Positions 53,138 through 62,062 of a stretch of DNA of 64,000 nt are shown in pieces. The DNA lies in the NCBI GenBank assembly GCA_039704465.1, contig JASFAU010000011.1, forward strand, positions 868,001-932,000, written 5' to 3'. A program made the translations under genes and the position numbers. This DNA comes from Plasmodiophora brassicae (Eukaryota > Endomyxa > Phytomyxea > Plasmodiophorida > Plasmodiophoridae). Below the pieces are notes generated by a model that worked only from the letters and a program-made list of their open reading frames with translations, searched no databases and was not told the DNA's origin. Numbering within the stretch: the first letter of the stretch is position 1; each line of letters starts with the position of its first letter.

Positions 53138-53155
53138 GTTTGACCGACCTTCACC

Positions 53156-54088
53156 ATGGACACCCGTGGAACCCAACGCAACCGCGATCACCAGGACCCC
53201 GACGAGGAGCCATTGAACACACCCGTATCGGCGCTGACCAGCACGATCGCGGCGATCGTAGCGGAGGCGCTCCAGGCACAGCGCGCCGACATCGACGCCA
53301 TGCTCCGGCAGCAGCGCGCTGAGATCTTGGCGCAGGTCGCCGCCAGCCCGTCCATCGTCCCCAAGACCGAAACCATTGATCCTGATCGACCGCCGACTCC
53401 CTTATCGACCATATCGTACTCGACACCAGTCCGGCTGCACACGTTCACGGGCGATGACTCGGTCGATCCAATGTCTGCGACGACGTGGTTCGACGAGTTT
53501 TGTCGCTTCGCTGACGCGGATCCGACGTCAACGGCACCGCTGTCGAATGCGGCCAGGAGCCTGTTGGCGTCGAGCCTGGACGGCGTGGCGCTGAAGCTGT
53601 ACGTGGCTATCAAGCCATCGTCCCCGCAGGCCCTCAAGACAATGCTCCTGGAGAACTTTCCGGAGATCACTGCCGCGCGCGCCAAGGCTGAATTCGACGC
53701 CCTGCGCCAGACGGGCCCGTTTGCCGGGCATCTCGTGGAGTTTCGTCGCCGCTACTTTGTCGCTGTCGCCCGCGACCCGGACTGCCGTCTAAGCGACTCC
53801 TCGCTGGCCGAGAAGCTGCGCACATCGCTGACCCCTGCGCTGGCCGAGGAGCTGTACAAGTGGCAGCTGCGCAGCTTCTCCGCCATGGTGGATAAGGCGG
53901 TCCATCTGGCGCCGCTGTTCCCGGTGCCGTCGACTGCGATTTTGACCGTGGCCACAAGCGCGCTGCAGCCGCTGACCGACGAGGAGCGGGACCGTTGTCG
54001 CCGCGAAGGCCGCTGTTTTCGCTGTCGCGAACCGGGACACATGGCGAACCAGTGCCCCCGGTCCCAGCCGGGAAATGTTCGCGGGTGA
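53156..54088 (+). CDS. Element D gag
   Basis: 310 residues from ATG 53156 (MDTRGTQRNRDHQ), 18 nt after the LTR. An Ala/Gln/Arg-rich coiled coil (about 35-60), a capsid-like domain (TTWFDEFCRFADAD, LVEFRRRYFVAVARD) and a zinc knuckle (CFRCREPGHMANQC) close to the end. It finishes PGNVRG with TGA at 54086-54088, inside the frameshift stem. The frame is intact. Confidence 0.92.
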   Translation: MDTRGTQRNRDHQDPDEEPLNTPVSALTSTIAAIVAEALQAQRADIDAMLRQQRAEILAQVAASPSIVPKTETIDPDRPPTPLSTISYSTPVRLHTFTGDDSVDPMSATTWFDEFCRFADADPTSTAPLSNAARSLLASSLDGVALKLYVAIKPSSPQALKTMLLENFPEITAARAKAEFDALRQTGPFAGHLVEFRRRYFVAVARDPDCRLSDSSLAEKLRTSLTPALAEELYKWQLRSFSAMVDKAVHLAPLFPVPSTAILTVATSALQPLTDEERDRCRREGRCFRCREPGHMANQCPRSQPGNVRG

Positions 54089-54113
54089 TCCGAGCCGGGT
54101 TCGCGGATCACCC
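54070..54113 (+). promoter_or_regulatory. -1 ribosomal frameshift signal of D
   Basis: The slippery heptamer GGGAAAT (54070-54076) is in phase as G GGA AAT, with a 6-nt spacer (54077-54082). A perfect 10-bp stem follows, GGGTGATCCG (54083-54092) / CGGATCACCC (54104-54113), with an 11-nt loop containing CGGGTTCG. The -1 frame runs into protease; the 0 frame stops 9 nt after the heptamer. Confidence 0.88.
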
Positions 54114-57100
54114 ACTACATGACGACATTCTTGGACCCGATTGCCTCTTTATCTCTTCTATTTATTCCAGCGTACGATTCGTCCCGTCTGGCACTGTCCC
54201 CATTCAGCTATTTATCGCATCACGTGTCATCTCGACTAAGGCCCTTATCGATTGTGGCGCTACGTCGTCGTTCGTCGACTGGTCCTTCGCTCGGTCGAAC
54301 GACATTCCCTGCGTTGCGAAGCAGCAGGCGATTGCTGTCAAAGTGGTTGATGGCAGGGCCCTACCGCCGGTGTCGCAGGAGACGCTACCCATGGCTGTGA
54401 GGGTCGACGGTCAGTTCCAGGACAGCAACTTGATTTTGAATGTGATCCGCGCTCCCAACCATCCCATCATTCTCGGGATGCCGTGGCTCGAACACCATAA
54501 TCCGGTGATCGACTGGCGTCAGCGATCTGCTGCCCGCCGTGACTCGGCGACCCCAACATCGACACCGGCTCCGCCACGTCGCTCACCTCTTACAGTATCG
54601 ACGCTAGACAAGGTCGACCCCATGATTCCGGTAGGCGAGAGCCGAGTCGCTGAGGGAGCTTCTCGCCCGTCGGATCCTCCTGCGTTCACCTTGGACCAGC
54701 GCGCCGATGCCTGCTCTCCGCGTCAACAGCGAACTGATGGCGGTTCCGTCTTGTCGGCCGTGACCCACACCCCAGCCTCGGTGGCGGCTGAATCGTGGGT
54801 CACATCTGGCCTTCGATTATGTTTTGTGGGCCTGTGGCTGGTTTGCATAGCGCTACTGCCTCTCCTTGTCTGTCTCTGCTCCGGCGCCCTTGTCGCCTGG
54901 ATCTTTCGGCTCGCGCTACTGGGATGCGGTTTCGGCGCTTGTTTCGCCTGGATTTCCTTGTCCGCACCCCTGAACGGTTGCCGACCCACCGTCCGCGATG
55001 GGCCTGTCAACCCAGCCGCGACCGAGGGCCCCGCGTCTGCAAACGTGGCCACGTCGTCGACTTCTGCCGCGAGTCGATCTCCAATTCGATCCGGTCATTC
55101 GTGCCATCGCCGGCCAGCCGAATGGCGTGGTGGGTGCCGCCGCCCACCCCTTAGCCGGCGCAGCATGGCAACCGTTACCACCGAGGCCGCAACCCCGACT
55201 ACATCTCCCGATGCGTTATGGGTTCGGCGCGGTGTCGTCTTATGGGGTCTGCTTCGCGATGCTCGCCAGCAACTTTCCGAACGGCAAGCGGCTACTCAGA
55301 TCCTCGCCTCGGCAGCCCTCCTGCGCGCATGGGAAACCAGGCGAGACGCTGCCTTTGAGGCCTGGCTGGACACTGCACCTTGTGACCGGACACCTTGGCC
55401 GCCTTTCGACGAACCTGCGTCCGCGACCGGGGTGGATTCCGACGCCGACGACGACGAAGTCGTTGGTGCTGCAGCCGTGCCGCAAGACCCCGCATGCATC
55501 GACGTTTGCGCGCTCGATATCGATGCATTCCTGGATGCGGCTGCGGAGGACGGTTCGGCGTGTTACGCGGTCCACACGATGTGGACACCGCTCGAAGAAC
55601 CAGACGACTCGCCCCATCTTCCAGACAAGTACGCTGAGTTTACGGATGTCTTCGACGAAACCGGGGCCACGTCCTTACCTGCTCATCGCCCATACGACTG
55701 TTGTATCGACCTGAAACCGGGCATGGAACCCCCGTTTGGTCGCTTGTACGGGCTATCTCCGAGGGAACAAGTTGCTCTCAAACAGTACCTGAAGGCAAAC
55801 TTGGAATCGGGGTTCATTCGCCCATCGAAGTCGTCAGCGGGGGCACCGATCCTCTTCGCAAAAAAGAAGGATGGCTCTCTTCGCCTCTGTGTCGACTATC
55901 GGGGCCTGAATGCGGCTACCGTGAAGAACCGCTACCCGATACCTCTCATCGACCAGATCCTGGCGCAACTGAGCGCGGCGCGCGTGTTCACGAAGATTGA
56001 CCTTCGTGGCGCTTACAACCAGATCCGTATCCGTGACGGTGACGAATGGAAAACCGCGTTCCGCACGCCATACGGCCTGTTCGAGTACCTGGTGATGCCT
56101 TTCGGGCTGTCCAACGGCCCGGCAGCATTTCAAGGCTTTATGAACGATCTATTCCGGGATTATGTTGACGTATTCGTTGTCGTCTATCTCGACGACATCC
56201 TCGTGTTCTCTCGCGACGCACAGGAGCACGAACGGCACGTTAAACTCGTCCTCGACCGCCTACGACAGGCCAATCTGAGCGCGAAGCTTTCCAAGTGCTC
56301 CTTCGACGCTCGGGAAGTCGAGTTCCTGGGCTACGTCATCTCCGCTGCAGGAGTTCGCCTCGATCAGTCCCGTGTGGATACCATATTGGCGTGGGAACCA
56401 CCCAAGGACGCGAACGGCGTCCGCGTCTTCCTGGGCTTCGCGAATTTCTACCGCAAATTCATTCCTCACTTCGGCGAGATTGCTCTACCGTTAACCAATC
56501 TTACTCGTGAAGACGTCGCCTTCCGCTGGACTGATCGGGAACAGGACGCCTTCCGCTCCTTACAAGCCGCCTTTACGTCGGCCCCAGTCCTGGCCCACTT
56601 TCACCCCGATCGGCCCTGCGAGGTGGAGACCGACGCGTCGGACTTCGCTATTGCTATGGTCCTCTCCCAGCGGGACGCGGACGATGAGCTGCGACCACTC
56701 GCGTTCTACTCTCGAAAGTTGACGAAGGAGGAGCTCAACTACAAGATTCACGATAAGGAGATGTTAGCGATTGTTCAGTCGTTTGAGAAGTGGCGCCAGT
56801 TCCTCGATTCCGCGCAGCACCAGACCCTGGTCCACAGTGATCACCGGAACCTGGAATACTTCCTCAGCACGCAGAAACTCTCCCGGCGGCAAGCGCGGTG
56901 GTCCGAGCTGCTGGGCGAATTCGATTTTCGTATCCAACACCGCCCTGGACGACTTCACGGTAAGGCGGACGCCCTGTCCCGCCGACCAGAGTACCAGCCC
57001 TCGCGCGAGGAAGAAGAGATGGTCCAACGCTCCCTCCGCATGCTGTCTCCGGAACACTTTCTTCCCGGCCCGCTCGGGCATACCATCAGCGCCTTGCAGC

Positions 57101-58602
57101 CGGAGAACAGCTCGGTACCCTTGATTGAGCGCATTCGGCGGCAGCAGGCGACGGATGCCTATGTCGCGAAGATGAAGGCACTCGTCGACACTCCGAAAGG
57201 ACGCCGCTTCCGATTAATCGACGGCCTGCTCTACAGGGATCACCGTCTCATCGTGGTCGGGGACGATTGCAATTAGCTCGAGATCCTTCAGACCTTGCAT
57301 GACTCGCCCGCCGCTGGTCATCTCGGTTTGTGGAAGACTTTGCGCTTAGTCCAACGCGAGTTCTGGTGGTGCCAGCTCCGGTCGTATGTCAAGGACTACG
57401 TCGCGTCCTGTGACACCTGCCGGCGATGTAAGATACCACGTCACAAGCCCGCTGGCCTTCTTACACCGTTACCACTTCCGACAGCGCTCTGGTCGTCCAT
57501 TTCGATGGACTTCATCGTCAAACTTCCACGATCCATCGGGTTCGATTCAATACTGGTGGTTGTTGATCGTTTCTCTAAGATGGCGCACTTCATCCCATGT
57601 AACGAGACGACGACGGCGGCCCAGCTGGCGGACCTGTTCCTCTGCAACATCTTCCGTTTGCACGGGCTGCCGACCGACATCGTCTCCGAGGGGACCCAGT
57701 TCATATCGAAGTTTTGGAAGCAACTGCTGAACCGGCTCGGCGTCCAGCGGAATCTGTCTTCGGCGCGTCACCCAGAATCGGATGGCCAAACGGCCGAGCG
57801 GGTCAACCAGACCCTCGAGCAGTACCTACGAACGTACGTAAATTTCCAGCAGGATGATTGGGCCTCTTGGTTGCCCATCGCCGAATTCGCGTACAATGAC
57901 GCCTGTCACTCATCGACGGGGATGTCCCCGTTCTTCGCCAATTACGGGTATCACCCGGCGTTCCACGATCTACGACCGCGAACCTCCGCATCTTCGAATC
58001 CGTCAGCGGATGAGCGCGCGGAGTTCCTGCATACGCTACGCACAGTGCTGAAGCAGAACCTGTCCAACGCGATCCACGCGATGAAGCGGTTCGCCGATGC
58101 TCGTCGCAGCCCGCACCCGTCCTACAAGCCCGGCGACCTGGTCATGCTACGGAAGGGGGCCTTACGAACGGGCCGACCTTGTGACAAACTCGACGTCCGT
58201 ATGTTAGGCCCATATCCCGTAGCGAAAGTCATCAACGCCGTTGCGTACGAGCTCGAGTTGCCGCCGACCTGTCGGATCCACAATGTGTTCCATGCGTCCC
58301 TTCTGGAACCGTACGTCGCCAGCGTCATACCCGGCCGCCACCAGCCGCCACCAGATCCTATCGTGGTCGATGGGGAGGCGGAACCCCTCTACCTAGTCAA
58401 CAACATCCTGGACTCAAGGTACCGACGGGGGCGTCTTCAGTATTTGATCGATTGGGAGGGCTACCCGCCGTCCGAGAGGACATGGGAACCGGCCGGAACG
58501 CTTTGTGGCACGGGAGGGATGGATCAAGCAATAGCAGAGTTCCACACTCTCCACCCGGCGAAACCTGGACCCGCACAACGGCGCCGGAAAACGTCCCGTT
58601 AA
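54070..58602 (+). pseudogene. Element D pol (one in-frame stop, altered integrase catalytic site)
   Basis: In the -1 frame: protease ([29 protein letters not shown]); a linker with about 50 hydrophobic residues (LCFVGLWLVCIALLPLLVCL and following, 54.81-54.96 kb); RT ([26 protein letters not shown]); RNase H (VETDASDFAIA, HSDHRNLEYFL). TAG at 57274-57276 occurs where E2 has K in DDCKLEIL. Integrase follows in the same frame: D in SMDFIVKLP, then IVSEGTQF where relatives have IVSDRG-QF (catalytic D absent), and DGQTAERVNQ with one extra residue next to the catalytic E. A chromodomain ([17 protein letters not shown]) ends the protein. Confidence 0.9.
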
Positions 58603-58616
58603 CAGGACAGTCGTAG

Positions 58617-58712
58617 TGTCAGGCGTCGACATAGCAGGTCGGCGCCGGAATAAAGTCCGTGCGAGCGGGGACCGACGGCAGTCGGTCAACGCGTCGTCGT
58701 TGAGTCGTGACA
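58617..58712 (+). repeat. 3' LTR of D
   Basis: The 96-bp partner of 53042-53137, beginning 14 nt after the pol stop; the purine-rich AACAGGACAG upstream may be the polypurine tract. Confidence 0.94.
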
Positions 58713-58812
58713 ATTACGGTAAACACTGTAGGTAGCCGGCAACCGCAATGTGAAAATCTCCGTGGCACCCGCCGCGGCAGTTCCATTTTGGGTGAAAACG
58801 AGGCATACTAGA

Positions 58813-59452
58813 ATATTTTGAGGACGGACTCGATGCTAACGGTTTGATGACATATCGAACGTTACGAGGCGAGAACGATGTCGAGGCAAATTTCCACGTG
58901 AACTGGAAGCACTTCGACTCGTTCAGTATTGGCTCCGAGCGCCTTGAGGCAAATACTCGATGGCGATATTATCGTTACAGCAACACCGTGAAGCGAAACC
59001 GGGGATACATTCCAGATCGTCAGCATCATCACTCTTGGATCGAAGACGACATCCAACTCTTCACGAGAATTTCTCGTGGCTATGTCGAATATCCGGATCG
59101 TGTCATTCGGGCAGACTTCGCGCCATTGGGCGAAAGTTTCGGCATAGTTCCCAGTCCTTTGGTTGTTGAGACGAGTGCAGTGGTGACTGCGTGTCGGAAA
59201 CTCAGCAACATTCAGCTGAGTCCATCTGATCGCTTTCTCGCCGGCAGGCTTGGCATCGTGTTGCCATTCGTAAATTTCTCCCATGCCGATGACCTCAAAC
59301 TGCTGAATTACTATCTGGTCCGAACGTTTCGGAATCTGTCTGCCGACCGCCTTTGTAGGCGACGGCATGATGTTGACGAGAACGGTGACTTCGTTTATAT
59401 CAACGGTTCAACTGTTCTACAAAGACGACCGTTTTTATTGAGCATCGATTGA
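58813..59452 (+). CDS. Unidentified protein, probably 5'-truncated or a downstream exon
   Basis: The first ATG is at 58847 (MTYRTLRGENDVEANFHVNW), but the frame is open and protein-like upstream (ILEYFEDGLDANGL) to a TGA at about 58796. An acceptor-like ACTAG lies near 58811. So the start may lie in an earlier exon, possibly lost by the gypsy D or pogo insertions. The product is about 202 residues or more, rich in R, Y and D, with no signal peptide or transmembrane segment and no domain I recognise. It ends RRPFLLSID at 59450-59452. Confidence 0.4.
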
Positions 59453-59457
59453 AAAGG

Positions 59458-59703
59458 ATGTCAATGGCCGATTCGATCCTTGCTGACCGCCGGAAGTATC
59501 AAACAGCCATCGACAATCTCCGGCGATCTGCTATGCTCGATTCTAATATGGTGCGGGTCGCGCCTGCAATGGTTGCCAGGCAGTCTGCGCCAAGGTTGCT
59601 TAACGCGGAAACCATCATACAAATTCGATGGGGACCGACGGTAGTCGTTCATCACCAGGATCAATATGACGCCGTCGCCGGTGGCCAAGTGTCCCGGCAT
59701 TAG
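59458..59703 (+). CDS. Small unidentified ORF
   Basis: 82 codons from ATG 59458 (MSMADSILADRRKYQTAIDN) to TAG 59701-59703, starting 5 nt after the previous frame's stop. It has a helical N-terminus and an IQIRWGPTVVVHHQD segment. It could be the continuation of the preceding gene after a frameshift, or chance. No family is recognised. Confidence 0.25.
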   Translation: MSMADSILADRRKYQTAIDNLRRSAMLDSNMVRVAPAMVARQSAPRLLNAETIIQIRWGPTVVVHHQDQYDAVAGGQVSRH

Positions 59704-60462
59704 GGATAGGGACAAATGCCCCACTTCTCCCGCAGACTTCGTCACGCGAGTCAGCATCCGCAGGCGCAAGGATTCACAATAGTCAATAGACATTCATTCG
59801 TGGCCCGCTGCTAGACAGATCCTTCCATTCCTCTGCACAATCACTAGGAGTACCTCGAACGTGCATTTTGAATATCGACTGGTCGGAGGCGCCTAGCTTC
59901 GCTCGGCGTTTGATTTCTTCCGGGCGGTTTGATTATTTTCGGCCATCCCGGTAATACCGGGGCCAGCGGTTTCCTCGCATCAAGCCGCAACTTTTCTCCT
60001 TACATTTCGATATCCCAAGTCCTCTGTAGAAGCCGGGACTTATTTACTGCGTATAGACTTCCCGCACTGTAGGCCGTGAGTGAATCTCCGCTAGGGGTGG
60101 ACCTCGACAGGCGCATGCAGTTCCACAATATATTGCCTTGCCGGCCCCGGCGCGCACCGGGATCGCTTCCAGGGCCGACTCGCCAGTTCTAGGTACCCAC
60201 TGCCAGGCCGGCAAAGGTGTCGACCGGCTTGCTGGGCCACTTACCTGGGAGATCGCTTGCCAACTCTAATCCGAATATTGTTGGCCAGTGCATGCATATG
60301 CATGCACTGGCCAACAATACATGCATGCACCTACTGCAGCACTAGTACTTGTCCGACTGCCTTATCTGGATTTGAACGACATGAGCCGTGCGCGTGCCGT
60401 CGTAGGTAGGCACGCCCATAGGTTGAAGGTGAAGATCTGCAGGTGTCGTCACCCAGCTGGTC
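59704..60462. other. Noncoding stretch between transposons and host genes
   Basis: No gene is seen. The 44-nt palindrome at 60276-60319 (listed separately) and a TGCATGCA-rich patch are the only structure. It presumably contains the promoter of the gene at 60463. Confidence 0.45.
60276..60319. repeat. Perfect 44-nt palindrome
   Basis: Two 22-nt arms meet without a loop. The left arm runs TATTGTTGGCCAGTGCATGC-AT and the right is its exact inverse. It could extrude as a cruciform. No target duplication is evident in the flanks (CCGAA, CATGC). Confidence 0.8.
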
Positions 60463-60909
60463 ATGTCGGGCAGCCAGGACAAAGGCGCGCACGGCCAAGG
60501 TGTCGGGTTCGGCAGCGGCGATTACAAGGGCCGCGGCGCCCTGTTCGACAGCGCCCCACGCAACCGCCAGGAACACCACAACCGGATGGACAGCGCATTC
60601 TACTGCAAGGTCGACCACTCGCTGGACGGGTTCGTCCGCCAATACGGCCGCCCGTCGTACCTGGCCCAGTACGCCGTCGACAGGGCGCCGCTGGACACCG
60701 TCGACTACATGTACGACCACGTGTACGGCCCGGGCGCCGGCACGACGGGGCCCTGCTTCAAATGCAGGACGGACTCGTGGCGATGCGAGCATCGGCGCAC
60801 GGTCAAGGCGCCCAAGGCCCTGTCCAAGTGGCCGCTGACGACCAGTAGCGAATGCGGATGGAGGGACCCGATCGACACGCTGATCAGGAGCGGCAAGGCG
60901 AAGAAGTAG
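60463..60909 (+). CDS. Small protein, possible ciliary microtubule-associated protein
   Basis: 148 residues, single exon, ATG 60463 to TAG 60909. The N-terminus is Gly/Asp rich (GVGFGSGDYKGRGALFDSAP), followed by CKVDHSLDGFVRQYGRPSY and a CFKCRTDSWRCEH cysteine cluster. The end is SKWPLTTSSECGWRDPID. A P-TTS-E-GWR ending is seen in several small axonemal microtubule inner proteins, and the next genes include a CIMIP2-like protein, so an axonemal role is plausible. This is inference from one short motif. No transmembrane segment. It is convergent with the gene ending at 61021. Confidence 0.6.
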   Translation: MSGSQDKGAHGQGVGFGSGDYKGRGALFDSAPRNRQEHHNRMDSAFYCKVDHSLDGFVRQYGRPSYLAQYAVDRAPLDTVDYMYDHVYGPGAGTTGPCFKCRTDSWRCEHRRTVKAPKALSKWPLTTSSECGWRDPIDTLIRSGKAKK

Positions 60910-61020
60910 GGAGTGAGTGGGGAGCGGCCAGTGCCCTTGTACTAATACAGAACCCGAGGCTCGTGTGACACCATGACGGGTTGGCAGCCGCGCCCGGCGC
61001 GCGAACAACGCGTGTCGACG

Positions 61021-61635
61021 TCACTGGGTGGGGATCCACAGATGGTCCCACTCGACGTGGCCCGCGTTGATCGTGGCTGCTAGCGGGGTCGTCCATTCGT
61101 CGTCGGAGACCTGCATGCGAGGTCACCCATCAGCAACCGTATTACGCGGTGCCTGGGACGATAGCAAACGAGGTGTACCTTGATGGCCTCGGTCGACGTC
61201 AACGGCCCGGAGCGCATCCTGGGGCAGGCCGGCTGGATGCCGTCGCCGGTCACCGGCGGTCCCCACCCGCCGCCTTTGCCGGTGCGATCGTACCCGCTGC
61301 GTACGCGGCCGGCATGCGTACGCAGCGGGTCGGCCGCCGGCGTTGCGCTCGACGACGACGTCGCCCAGGCCGACGTCACCGATCCAACGACGAACGCGAC
61401 GATGATCATGGCCGCCTCCAGCAGGCCGGACAGGCGCGTCGACAGGCCCGACCTGCAAGCAACGGGCCCATGAGCGCAGGGGCGTGCGCGCACTCGCCGT
61501 GTACGACACGTACCAGACGGGGACGATCGTGTCCCGCGCGACATGCAGGGCGCGCAGGGCCACGAAGACGCCCATGCCGACCAGGCCCCGGACCAGATTG
61601 CAGACGGCGACGCGTGCGGCGCCCTGCTGACCCAT
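61021..61635 (-). CDS. Two-transmembrane protein of unknown function (3 exons)
   Basis: Exons 61514-61635, 61179-61452 and 61021-61110. Introns are 61 nt (61453-61513, GTACGT...TTGCAG) and 68 nt (61111-61178, GTACAC...ATGCAG). Lengths 122+274+90 give one phase-consistent 161-residue product. MGQQGAARV starts the protein. Hydrophobic helices lie at about residues 13-33 (LVRGLVGMGVFVALRAL) and 54-71 (AAMIIVAFVVGSVTSAW). A Ser/Pro/Gly-rich loop and the C-terminus SDDEWTTPLA...WDHLWIPTQ follow. The GQQ start could accept a myristoyl group if Met is removed; that is speculation. The family is not recognised. Confidence 0.65.
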
Positions 61636-61999
61636 GGCGCAGCGCCGACACTACGACAGACAGACAGGCGGACGGGACGGGACGGCCGAACGGGCGAACC
61701 GGGCGCCGAAAATGCGGCGGCGAGGCGGTGCCTCCCCCGGTCCCCCGCACCCCCCCGAAACGCAACGTCCGCGTTCGCCAGGCGGCTGCTGACAGGCTCA
61801 GTCGGGGAGTGGTGTGGTGGCAGGGCGCCCCCGTTTGTATTGCTGACGACGATGCGGGCGGCGGCCGGCATCAGCAGCGGGCGCCGTTGCCGAACTGGGA
61901 TCCGCTGGAGGTCAGCGGGCCGGCCTGGCGCGGGCCCCGGTTGTTCGCCGGGCTGCGTGGCACGTGACCCGTGTACCCGGTGCAGTTCTGCCGGCTGCG

Positions 62000-62056
62000 G
62001 CACACACACACACACACACGGCTCAGGGCGCGCCCCGCTCGCACACACACAACACA
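62000..62056. repeat. (CA)n microsatellites
   Basis: Two CA-rich runs (about 62000-62019 and 62041-62056) lie just downstream of the stop of the CIMIP2-like gene, in its 3' untranslated region. Confidence 0.8.
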
Positions 62057-62062
62057 CCCAAC

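Larger units (their letters stand above)
53042..58712 (+). mobile_element. Ty3/gypsy element D, complete, 96-bp LTRs
   Basis: 5,671 bp with visibly identical 96-bp LTRs (53042-53137, 58617-58712), TGTCAGG...GTGACA, and a perfect target duplication ATTAC (53037-53041, 58713-58717). The insertion lies immediately outside the pogo element. Gag, frameshift signal, protease, linker, RT, RNase H, integrase and chromodomain are all present. Only an in-frame TAG (57274-57276) and changes around the integrase catalytic residues appear disabling. Confidence 0.95.

Noticed and set aside
61149..61967. Long plus-strand and minus-strand frames across 61.1-62.3 kb (up to 415 codons)
   Set aside because: They run through predicted introns of two spliced genes and have repetitive R/P/G/A composition; the spliced models give better motifs and exact phase.
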